This document shows, in pieces, positions 6,014 to 10,764 of a stretch of 10,764 bases of DNA. Within the stretch, counting starts at the first letter, position 1. The number at the start of each line of letters is the position of its first letter. Position numbers and translations under genes: made by a program. Below the pieces are notes generated by a model. It saw nothing but the letters and a program-made list of their open reading frames with translations, was not told the DNA's origin and did not search any database. The DNA is from an uncultured Clostridia bacterium (GTDB lineage: Bacteria; Bacillota; Clostridia; TANB77; CAG-508): the NCBI GenBank assembly GCA_934121875.1, contig CAKOVG010000028.1, forward strand, positions 1 to 10,764, in the 5' to 3' direction.

Positions 6014-6997
6014 CTATGCACAATAAGCAAGAGCATCGGCTATTTTATATTGTGCTAATTGGTGGTTAAGCATAACATCCATTACTTCTTGATCATGTAA
6101 GTGGGTATATATTTCAGTTGTATCAATTTGAACATGTCCTAGTAATTCTTGTATTGTTCTAATATTACAGCCTGCTTTATAAAGAATTGTTGCGCAAGTG
6201 TGCCTTAAAGTATGAACTGAATATATATTTTCATCAAGATTAGCTTTTCTGTATGCTCTTTTAACAATTTTTTTAATTGTCGTTACACTCATTCTGAATC
6301 CATAATCTGTTAGAAATAATGGATTGTTTCGCCCCTTATCATGTGAATTATCTCTAATATTCAAATATTTAAGCAGAGCTTCTTTAGTTATATCATTTAA
6401 GTAATTTGTTCTTTCTTTATTTCCTTTACCTATAATAGTAAATTTATCATCATTTAGATTGATATCTTCTATATTTAAGTTTTTAATTTCAGAGAGTCGC
6501 AGACCGCAATTTAAAAAGATATGTAACATAGCACTATCTCGAATTTCAATTGGATTTGTACTATTCTTATATAAATCTATAAGTCTTTTGGCTTCTTCTA
6601 ATGATAAGTAATTTGGAAGTTTTTTATCAATTTTTCTTTCACTATGTATTTTCTTAAAAGGTTCTCTAAAAATTGAGTGTTCAATTCTAAAAAGATAGTC
6701 AAAGAAAGTTCTTAAATGTTCAATTTTAACAACTCTTGAATTATTCTTATAGTGAGATTCCGCTAAAAAGAATATAAAGCTATATATATCACTATTATTT
6801 AAGCTTCTAATGTCATTTAAACTCATTTCATTTATAGAATTATATTTGTTTTTAAATTTGTGTATATTTATAAATTCTAAAAATTGTTCAATAGTAACTT
6901 TCATATTATTTATATATACTTGTGATGGATTTCTAATTGCCACCAAGTAATTTGCAAATTCTTCAACAAATTTTGGTGCTTTTAGTTCAGTATTCAT
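6014..6997 (-). CDS. Tyrosine recombinase/integrase, second of a pair
   Basis: A 327-residue XerC/D-type DNA strand-exchange enzyme. The N-terminal SAM-like core-binding domain covers about 7-105, and the catalytic domain about 125-315. All catalytic residues are visible: Arg167 in LNCGLRLSE, Lys191 in IGKGNKER, His262 and Arg265 in HTLRHTCAT, His288 in LLGH, and nucleophile Tyr297 in EIYTHL. No arm-binding extension is present. The length is slightly above XerC/XerD. The ATG directly follows the TAA of the upstream recombinase gene (TAAATG), and its ribosome binding site AGGAG lies inside that gene 9 bases before the ATG, so translation is coupled. The two proteins are paralogues and probably act together on one site, as XerC and XerD do; substrate and role (integration, inversion or resolution) are unknown. 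Confidence 0.92.
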   Translation of the reverse strand: MNTELKAPKFVEEFANYLVAIRNPSQVYINNMKVTIEQFLEFINIHKFKNKYNSINEMSLNDIRSLNNSDIYSFIFFLAESHYKNNSRVVKIEHLRTFFDYLFRIEHSIFREPFKKIHSERKIDKKLPNYLSLEEAKRLIDLYKNSTNPIEIRDSAMLHIFLNCGLRLSEIKNLNIEDINLNDDKFTIIGKGNKERTNYLNDITKEALLKYLNIRDNSHDKGRNNPLFLTDYGFRMSVTTIKKIVKRAYRKANLDENIYSVHTLRHTCATILYKAGCNIRTIQELLGHVQIDTTEIYTHLHDQEVMDVMLNHQLAQYKIADALAYCA

Positions 6998-8029
6998 TTA
7001 TGCTTGCTCCTCTCTATTTAAAATATTAAAGTTCATCATAAGTTCTTTTAATTTCTTATCTGAAACATGAGTGTATATTTGAGTAGCTTCTAGGGATTCG
7101 TGTCCTAGAATCTTTTTTAAAACAAAAATATTCACATTGTTTTCTTCGTATAGTAAAGTTGGACTTGTGTGTCTTAATGAATGTGTGTGATATTTCTTCT
7201 TTTCTCTTTCATCTGCATCTTTAAATAGTTCATTAAGTTCATTTTTTATTATAACTTGTACGGCTCTTTGAGAGATTCTTTTATTTCTTGAACTTAAAAA
7301 TAAAGCATTGTAATCAATATTATCTTTTCCAATTTGTGGTCTAACTTCTAAATAAGTTTCAATAGCTTCACAAACTGCATCATCTAAATATAAAATTCTT
7401 TCTTTATTTCCCTTGCCATGAATTCTTACTGTTTTCTCACTACTATCAATTTTTAAATCAGAAAGATTTATCCCAACTAATTCAGAAAGTCTTAATCCAC
7501 AATTTAAGAAAATACAAGTAATTGCATAATTTCTTATCCTGTATCGTACATCTGAATTTATTGTATTTGATAGTAACTGTTTACTTTGAGAAAGGCTTAA
7601 ATGTACTGGAAGTCTTTTATTAGTTCTAGCACACTCCATATTTAAAGTAGGATTGCTTTGTATAAGATTATTTACTTCTAAATATTCATATAGTCTTTTT
7701 GCTGAAGCTAATTTTCTATTTCTTGTTCTACTATCATTTTCAAGTCTATTTGCTAGAAAAAACATATAATCGTTTAAATCTGTTTTTCTTATTTTAGATA
7801 AATCTTCAATTGTTACATCTATTATTTGTATTTCTTTGAATTCTTCTCTAGTTATTGTTTCAACTTTTTTATTGTCATATAAAAATAATTTAACGAATCT
7901 AAACAAAGTTTTTAAATCATAATAAGTTTCATCAGTTGTTGTTTGTGCGCCAGATTCAATATATCTTTTATATTTTAAAAAATTATTAAGAAATTCAGGA
8001 CTTTCTTTTTGCTTATTTAAAAAAGACAT
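6998..8029 (-). CDS. Tyrosine recombinase/integrase, first of a pair
   Basis: A 343-residue phage-integrase-family enzyme, first gene of its operon. The N-terminal core-binding domain (about 10-125) leads into the catalytic domain (about 140-335). The active site is complete: Arg180 in LNCGLRLSE, Lys206 in HGKGNKER, His283 and Arg286 in HSLRHT, His310 in ILGH, and Tyr319 in QIYTHV. The segment after Arg286 reads HTSPTLLYE, with Pro where most relatives have Ala. AGAAGG lies 8 bases before the ATG. It is clearly related to the gene immediately downstream (same LNCGLRLSE and GKGNKER blocks), pointing to an old duplication. Two adjacent, complete recombinases suggest a heterodimeric or cooperating pair. 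It does not carry the extra motif of integron integrases. Confidence 0.92.
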   Translation of the reverse strand: MSFLNKQKESPEFLNNFLKYKRYIESGAQTTTDETYYDLKTLFRFVKLFLYDNKKVETITREEFKEIQIIDVTIEDLSKIRKTDLNDYMFFLANRLENDSRTRNRKLASAKRLYEYLEVNNLIQSNPTLNMECARTNKRLPVHLSLSQSKQLLSNTINSDVRYRIRNYAITCIFLNCGLRLSELVGINLSDLKIDSSEKTVRIHGKGNKERILYLDDAVCEAIETYLEVRPQIGKDNIDYNALFLSSRNKRISQRAVQVIIKNELNELFKDADEREKKKYHTHSLRHTSPTLLYEENNVNIFVLKKILGHESLEATQIYTHVSDKKLKELMMNFNILNREEQA

Positions 8030-8091
8030 ACTTAAAACCTTCTTTCTTGTAAATATTTTTGTTTGTCATCAATTTAGCACATTTTCATTAG

Positions 8092-8132
8092 AAAAAAAAA
8101 GGTGCAAATTTTTTTATTTTTCAAATTTGCAC
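8092..8132 (-). terminator. Strong intrinsic terminator of the small membrane protein gene
   Basis: On the - strand GTGCAAATTT and AAATTTGCAC form a perfect 10-bp stem (8132-8123 with 8111-8102), followed by a run of nine T (8100-8092). It begins 6 bases after the stop of the 64-residue gene and separates that unit from the recombinase operon, which must have its own promoter in 8030-8091. I see only weak matches there. Confidence 0.88.
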
Positions 8133-8138
8133 TCTTGA

Positions 8139-8333
8139 CTATTTTTTGTTTTTGTGTCTTTTATTAAATTTCTTTTCATTATATTTTTTTAAGTATTGAA
8201 GTTGTTCTTCATCTTCCATCCTTTGTTCTTCTTCAGATTTATTCATGTTTCCTCCGATAATAATAAAAATAGCAATTAAACCGAACAATATCATAAAAAT
8301 TATCAATATAGTCATTGAAATAATATCTAACAT
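8139..8333 (-). CDS. Small single-pass membrane protein
   Basis: The 64-residue product has one long hydrophobic segment (about 3-27, IISMTILIIFMILFGLIAIF) and a highly charged tail. That tail is first acidic (KSEEEQRMEDEEQ), then basic (KKFNKRHKNKK). No function is recognisable. AGAAGG lies 8 bases before the ATG at 8333 and a strong terminator follows, so it is a real gene. It is the first reading frame downstream of the structured RNA at 8361-8712, with a hairpin 28 bases before its start. Its leader (AAAGAAGGTATAAATTATG) closely resembles that of the first recombinase. A toxin of a type I system is possible from size and layout but there is no specific evidence. Confidence 0.75.
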   Translation of the reverse strand: MLDIISMTILIIFMILFGLIAIFIIIGGNMNKSEEEQRMEDEEQLQYLKKYNEKKFNKRHKNKK

Positions 8334-8360
8334 AATTTATACCTTCTTTATATTAAAATA

Positions 8361-8384
8361 TAGGAGAACTATAAAATTCTCCTA
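8361..8384. terminator. 8-bp hairpin with T-rich flanks on both strands
   Basis: TAGGAGAA (8361-8368) and TTCTCCTA (8377-8384) form a perfect stem. On the + strand TTTTTT follows after two bases (8387-8392); on the - strand TATTTTAATAT follows. On the - strand it would end the structured RNA just before the small membrane protein gene, or act as an attenuator for that gene. Confidence 0.65.
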
Positions 8385-8712
8385 CATTTTTTATATTTAC
8401 TCATTTATATTTTATATGGATATTAGTTAATATTTGTCCTCGACATCCCTTAACTTGTGGGAATATATTAGATGGTAGGTTGCTACACTACTCCACTTGT
8501 TCACCTTGTATTGTCCCCAATACATTTTGCTATTTCAGGTACTTGTCCGACTATGTCGAACCTACGCTCAAGGCTTGCGACGGATCATAACATATTAAAT
8601 ATTACTTCAACGCTCGAACTATGACTACGCAGGTGTTTCACTCTTACCAATTCTTTGAAGTGGCAAACTTCAATATATTATAGACATTTTAAGCCCAATA
8701 AGTTTAGCAAGA
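8361..8712 (-). ncRNA. Candidate structured non-coding RNA, family not recognised
   Basis: No open reading frame covers this stretch, yet 8461-8640 has 73 G or C in 180 bases (about 41%), far above its flanks. On the - strand it lies between a good promoter (8719-8747) and a terminator hairpin (8361-8384). Local stems seen: TTGAAGT/ACTTCAA (8673-8655) with a 5-base loop; CGAC/GTCG (8558-8548) with the loop ATA; TGTATTG/CAATACA (8524-8507) closed by the tetraloop GGGA, a GNRA loop only on this strand; TCCC/GGGA (8462-8446); ATATT/AATAT (8433-8420). GTAGGTT (8565-8559) and AACCTAC (8481-8475) form a long-range 7-bp helix enclosing two of these hairpins as a multibranch domain. None of the signatures I know for RNase P, tmRNA, SRP RNA, T-box, or the cobalamin and cyclic-di-GMP riboswitches is present. 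It could be a regulatory leader for the small membrane protein or a stand-alone RNA. Confidence 0.62.
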
Positions 8713-8718
8713 GATTTG

Positions 8719-8747
8719 TATCTAACAAATGTATATTTACTTGTCAA
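8719..8747 (-). promoter_or_regulatory. Sigma-A promoter for the structured RNA
   Basis: On the - strand a perfect TTGACA (8747-8742) is followed by 17 bases and TAGATA (8724-8719) with the TGn extension directly before it. The -10 itself is a poor match, compensated by the perfect -35 and the extension. The predicted start is near 8712. Confidence 0.6.
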
Positions 8748-8760
8748 TGTGCAACATACC

Positions 8761-8782
8761 AGAAGAATTTTTATATTCTTCT
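8761..8782. repeat. 8-bp hairpin upstream of the RNA promoter
   Basis: AGAAGAAT (8761-8768) and ATTCTTCT (8775-8782) pair around TTTTAT. It lies 43 bases after the stop of the 59-codon gene on the - strand and is probably that transcript's 3' hairpin. No T-run follows on either strand. A further ATTCTT near 8800 could pair in competition. Confidence 0.4.
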
Positions 8783-8825
8783 AATAATAAGGACTTCATG
8801 ACAAGAATTATTTTGGACATTTTAA

Positions 8826-9005
8826 TTATTTTTTTCTATTTTTTGATAGACTTATAAAAATTTTAAAACATATTTCTTGTTTCAAATCTTCATCAAATTT
8901 TCCATTAACATAGCAATTATTATTTATAAATGAGTCCATTTGGTTTATTATGCTTTCTATTTCTTCATTAGTAAGATTATAATTATTAAATAATTCGTTA
9001 TTCAT
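8826..9005 (-). CDS. Small protein with a sigma region 2-like segment (59 residues)
   Basis: GGAGG lies 8 bases before the ATG at 9005, and the start overlaps the end of the upstream gene by 8 bases (ATGAATAA), so the two are translationally coupled. The product is helical: LTNEEIESIINQMDSFI (11-27), then KFDEDLKQEICFKIFISL (36-53). The phrase DEDLKQEICFKI resembles the conserved helix of region 2 in small sigma factors of mobile elements and toxin regulators (D-x-x-Q-E). That resemblance rests on a short stretch and is an inference. A TTG at 9020 in frame lacks a binding site. The function is unknown, and it probably acts with the 122-residue partner. Confidence 0.72.
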   Translation of the reverse strand: MNNELFNNYNLTNEEIESIINQMDSFINNNCYVNGKFDEDLKQEICFKIFISLSKNRKK

Positions 9006-9366
9006 TAAAAAGACCTCCAATCTTCTTTAAAACTCTTGATAAGATTTTGTATTCATAGTTTTTATTTTTAAATAAATCTCTTTTAAAATCATCAAAATTT
9101 TCAACATTTGCAACAGCTTTTTTTAACACATTGAATTCTTTTCTAGTCAAATATGGTTTTGCAATTCTTAAAAGTTCATCTATGTAAAATTGATTTTCAA
9201 TGCTCTCTATATCTGAATATGTTGGAATATCTGATATTGAATCTATTGATTCAAATTTTGCAATATCTTTCCTTCTTAATAATTTTGAAAAATAGCTTCT
9301 TTTTGTATTCATAATTGTTGTGATTAAAACTTTTCTTTCATTTTCATTTAATATATATTCTTTCAT
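8998..9366 (-). CDS. Helical protein, possibly sigma-like, coupled to the 59-residue gene
   Basis: The 122-residue product has an N-terminal helical region (MKEYILNENERKVLITTIMN), a basic patch (KLLRRKDIAK, 28-37), an acidic linker (about 40-58) and a C-terminal helical part containing YLTRKEFNVLKKAV (72-85). That last segment recalls the start of sigma region 4 (LTxxEFxVL), but the usual helix-turn-helix that follows is not clear. I do not recognise a named family. The start is uncertain: the ATG at 9366 has only TTAGG directly abutting it, and an in-frame TTG at 9393 has no binding site. The last codons form the GGAGG ribosome binding site of the next gene. A 15-bp hairpin covers its own binding site, suggesting translational control. 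Confidence 0.68.
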   Translation of the reverse strand: MKEYILNENERKVLITTIMNTKRSYFSKLLRRKDIAKFESIDSISDIPTYSDIESIENQFYIDELLRIAKPYLTRKEFNVLKKAVANVENFDDFKRDLFKNKNYEYKILSRVLKKIGGLFNE

Positions 9367-9403
9367 CCTAATTAACTTGAATTTGATTTTCAAGTTGACT
9401 AGG
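9367..9403 (-). promoter_or_regulatory. Hairpin that would hide the ribosome binding site of the 122-residue gene
   Basis: On the - strand arms 9403-9389 and 9381-9367 are inverted copies over 15 positions, with AACTTGAA/TTCAAGTT perfect and one G-U plus one mismatch further out. The loop has 7 bases. The closing pairs are CCTA with TAGG, and that AGG is the only ribosome-binding-like sequence before the ATG at 9366. As DNA it could equally be an operator. Confidence 0.5.
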
Positions 9404-9450
9404 AGGCGCTCTTGCTCTATTAGAACTTAATAAACATATCGGTAGTAACC

Positions 9451-9503
9451 AAAAATAAATCTGCCCAAAAGAACATTTATGTTTATGTTCTTTTGGGCAG
9501 ATT
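9451..9503 (-). terminator. Perfect 19-bp hairpin, - strand terminator without an intact gene
   Basis: AATCTGCCCAAAAGAACAT (9458-9476) is perfectly complementary to 9485-9503 around an 8-base loop. On the - strand TATTTTT follows (9457-9451), as in an intrinsic terminator; on the + strand the nearest T-run is 10 bases away. No intact - strand gene lies upstream of it. Confidence 0.65.
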
Positions 9504-9573
9504 AACTCCATTATTTTTTTTAAGTAAATTATGTATTTAATTAAGTTGTTTTGTAAAAATAAATAATAGAGAA

Positions 9574-9645
9574 TCAATTCAACCATCTTTCAAACTTGTG
9601 TAGGTCTGCTGTTTTCTTTATTACTCTTCTAAAGTAACTCTCATA
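9574..9645 (-). pseudogene. Possible C-terminal remnant of a lost gene
   Basis: A 23-codon open stretch ends in TGA and reads protein-like (SYFRRVIKKTADLHKFERWL). It has no start codon or binding site, and a stop lies immediately upstream. It is 70 bases before the orphan terminator at 9451-9503 in the same direction, which is why I list it. Such a short stretch could be chance. Confidence 0.25.
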
Positions 9646-9706
9646 TTATTTATCAAATTATGTAATATAAATTTATTATATTAGTAAAATAAAAATATTG
9701 TCTTTT

Positions 9707-9745
9707 TTGGTATTATTTTGGTATATGGTTGGTATCTAATTGGTA
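9707..9745 (+). repeat. Four TTGGTA repeats at exact 11-bp spacing
   Basis: TTGGTA starts at 9707, 9718, 9729 and 9740, on one face of the helix. The bases between the copies differ, so the hexamer is what is kept. The last copy sits in a small palindrome AATTG-GTA-CAATT (9738-9750). This has the form of a cooperative protein-binding array; the binder is unknown. Nothing else is recognised in 9646-9706. Confidence 0.8.
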
Positions 9746-9787
9746 CAATTTTATGTCAATTTCTATTTGATTAGACAATAAAATGTA

Positions 9788-9855
9788 ATCATAATGTATG
9801 ATAAATTATGATAAAACATGATAAAATGTAGTATATTTTGTCGAACATTGTCGAA
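9788..9855 (+). promoter_or_regulatory. 10-bp-phased array ending in two perfect Spo0A boxes
   Basis: TGTCGAA, the Spo0A box consensus (TGNCGAA), occurs at 9839 and again at 9849, 10 bp apart, the tandem spacing bound by a Spo0A dimer. In the same phase, TGATAAA occurs at 9799, 9809 and 9819 and matches the box at TG and AA. A degenerate copy TCATAAT is at 9789; only the 9829 register lacks a copy. The boxes lie 20-37 bases upstream of the -35 of the promoter at 9876-9904. Confidence 0.75.
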
Positions 9856-9863
9856 ATCTTGAG

Positions 9864-9894
9864 AGCCTGTAACCGTTGATTTATAAGGCTTTTT
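9864..9894 (+). terminator. Terminator-like hairpin overlapping the promoter
   Basis: AGCCT (9864-9868) pairs with AGGCT (9886-9890), with a second short helix TAA/TTA inside and TTTTT following (9890-9894). The loop contains the -35 of the downstream promoter. It could block read-through into the regulator gene so that only its own promoter drives it. Confidence 0.4.
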
Positions 9895-9904
9895 ATGATA
9901 TAAT
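9876..9904 (+). promoter_or_regulatory. Strong sigma-A promoter of the Spo0A-like gene
   Basis: TTGATT (9876-9881), 17 bases, then TATAAT (9899-9904) with TGA just before it as an extended -10. The TGATATAAT block is identical to that of the divIC promoter. The predicted start near 9911 gives a leader of about 38 bases and puts the Spo0A boxes at roughly -72 to -56. Confidence 0.75.
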
Positions 9905-9948
9905 ATAAATGGTTATATTAAACAGAATATCGAGAGGAAAAAAAGAAT

Positions 9949-10665
9949 TTGAAGAAAGTTGTTGTAGTTTATGATAATTTGTTACATAAGCCAAAACTTC
10001 ATAACTTGACTTCTTTTGAGAATGCAAATAAATATGAATATGAAGATATATTTATAACTGAATATAACGATATTTATAATGTTTTTCTTGATTCAACGCC
10101 AGATATCTATATAATAAATGTGGGTTTTAATGATTATGAAATAATAGAAAAAATTGAGAAAACAGCTAAATTTGCAAAAAAGTGCTTAAAACTAATTGTA
10201 ATTACATCCGATTCAAAATTAAGAGATATATTATATAAATCAAAAATACCAGATAGAATATTTTCAGAAAATATTGCAACTGATGTATTAGAAGCAACTA
10301 TAATAGAGCTTGCTAATATTCCCCTATTTAGTAATAAATTTTTATATGTTGATTTAATAAATAAATTTGAATTAAAACCATATTCTCCTACAACTGAACA
10401 CTTTTTTAAAAGTTTACAAATAGCGTGTTCAAATCCTTTTTTATTAAGTGGTCATATAAATAATATATATTATAGCATAAGTAAAGAGTATGATATTACA
10501 ACTGAAGCAGCAAGAAAGAGCATTTATAGAGTGATTGAATCTGCAGGACAAAGTTCTGATAAAGAATATTTAGCTTCTATTTTTGGAAATAATAATCTGA
10601 ACAATATAAGTCCTTCAAGATTTCTTGAAGTTATTACATGGAAATTTAGAAATGAAAAAAGATAG
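9949..10665 (+). CDS. Spo0A-like regulator with a degenerate receiver domain
   Basis: The 238-residue product aligns in its C-terminal half (about 138-236) with the Spo0A DNA-binding domain. Matching landmarks include the LSGHINNIYYSISKEYDITT segment (Spo0A: LG..TK.LYP.IA.KF.TT), ARKSIYRVIESA (188-199) at the recognition helix, IFGNN (211-215, Spo0A FGYT), and SPSRFLEVITWKFR (221-234, Spo0A TNSEFIAMVADKLR). The N-terminal half has the strand pattern of a receiver (KKVVVVYDN; PDIYIINVGFND; LKLIVITSD). However, Asn57 sits where the phosphoacceptor Asp is expected, and Ser106 is near the usual Lys position. It is thus probably not a classical phosphorelay target. The start is TTG at 9949, with GAGAGGA 10 bases upstream and no nearby ATG. 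Tandem Spo0A boxes upstream suggest control by Spo0A or by itself. Targets and role in sporulation are unknown. Confidence 0.85.
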   Translation: MKKVVVVYDNLLHKPKLHNLTSFENANKYEYEDIFITEYNDIYNVFLDSTPDIYIINVGFNDYEIIEKIEKTAKFAKKCLKLIVITSDSKLRDILYKSKIPDRIFSENIATDVLEATIIELANIPLFSNKFLYVDLINKFELKPYSPTTEHFFKSLQIACSNPFLLSGHINNIYYSISKEYDITTEAARKSIYRVIESAGQSSDKEYLASIFGNNNLNNISPSRFLEVITWKFRNEKR

Positions 10666-10683
10666 CTTAATTGCTATCTTTTT
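10656..10683 (+). terminator. Intrinsic terminator of the Spo0A-like gene
   Basis: AAAAAGATAGC (10656-10666) and GCTATCTTTTT (10673-10683) form a perfect 11-bp stem with the loop TTAATT, the T-run lying in the 3' arm. The TAG stop (10663-10665) is inside the 5' arm. The A-rich arm would also make it work on the - strand. Beyond it, to 10764, I see no gene. Confidence 0.88.
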
Positions 10684-10764
10684 CACTTATAAATTGTAAT
10701 TTATATGTTTTGAAAATTTATTTTATTGAAAAATAAGCGGTTCAATATTCCAAGCAAACCAAAA

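Noticed and set aside
5660..8029. Integron with gene cassettes
   Set aside because: The recombinases lack the extra region typical of integron integrases, and no attC-like sites were seen in the flanking spacer.
8245..8430. A 61-codon + strand frame over the small membrane protein
   Set aside because: The translation is almost only I, N, Y and F, there is no binding site, and the - strand gene has a good one plus a terminator.
9368..9586. A 72-codon - strand frame
   Set aside because: It reads through both arms of the 19-bp terminator hairpin, has no ribosome binding site and resembles no protein.
9707..9855. CRISPR array
   Set aside because: The repeats are 6-7 bases at 10-11 bp spacing, fitting helical phasing of a DNA-binding protein rather than repeat-spacer units, and no cas gene is near.
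10723..10764. Fourteen open codons on the - strand running off the right end
   Set aside because: Possibly the end of a gene outside the window, but too short to support.
1..10764. Mollicutes-type origin with TGA as tryptophan
   Set aside because: yabQ ends in TGA, tryptophans are encoded by TGG, RF2 is present, and sporulation genes are found.

Overview
The window reads as chromosomal DNA of a very AT-rich, spore-forming clostridial Firmicute. Three things support this: the sporulation genes yabP and yabQ next to a divIC-type division gene, strong AGGAGG-type ribosome binding sites, and intrinsic hairpin terminators. TGA is used as a stop (end of yabQ) and release factor 2 is present, so the genetic code is the standard bacterial one and not the Mollicutes one.

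Positions 1-4626 are core genome, all on the + strand: the 3' part of prfB (release factor 2), a single-domain aspartokinase without ACT domains, yabP, yabQ, divIC and rho. The spacers carry intrinsic-terminator hairpins. Two of them lie so close to the next start codon (before the aspartokinase and before rho) that they look like leaky terminators or leader attenuators. divIC has its own extended -10 promoter.

Positions 4627-5659 hold no gene. The first 230 bases after rho form a run of hairpins and contain a near-consensus + strand promoter buried in an imperfect inverted repeat. The rest is extremely AT-rich, with a pair of degenerate direct repeats.

Positions 5660-9645 are an accessory block on the - strand. 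In transcription order it holds a small overlapping gene pair (122 and 59 codons, possibly sigma-like), a strong promoter driving a GC-richer structured RNA of about 330 bases, a small single-pass membrane protein, and then an operon of two complete tyrosine recombinases followed by a 109-residue protein of unknown function. The recombinases make this block a candidate integrated or rearranging element. A short C-terminal gene remnant and an orphan terminator sit near its right edge.

Positions 9646-10764 return to the + strand. A regulatory region with four TTGGTA repeats at exact 11-bp spacing is followed by an exact 10-bp-phased array that ends in two perfect Spo0A boxes (TGTCGAA). A strong sigma-A promoter follows, and then a gene whose product has a Spo0A-type DNA-binding domain joined to a receiver-like domain lacking the phosphoacceptor aspartate. 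The most interesting items are this apparently phosphorylation-independent Spo0A paralogue with its phased operator, and the unassigned structured RNA.
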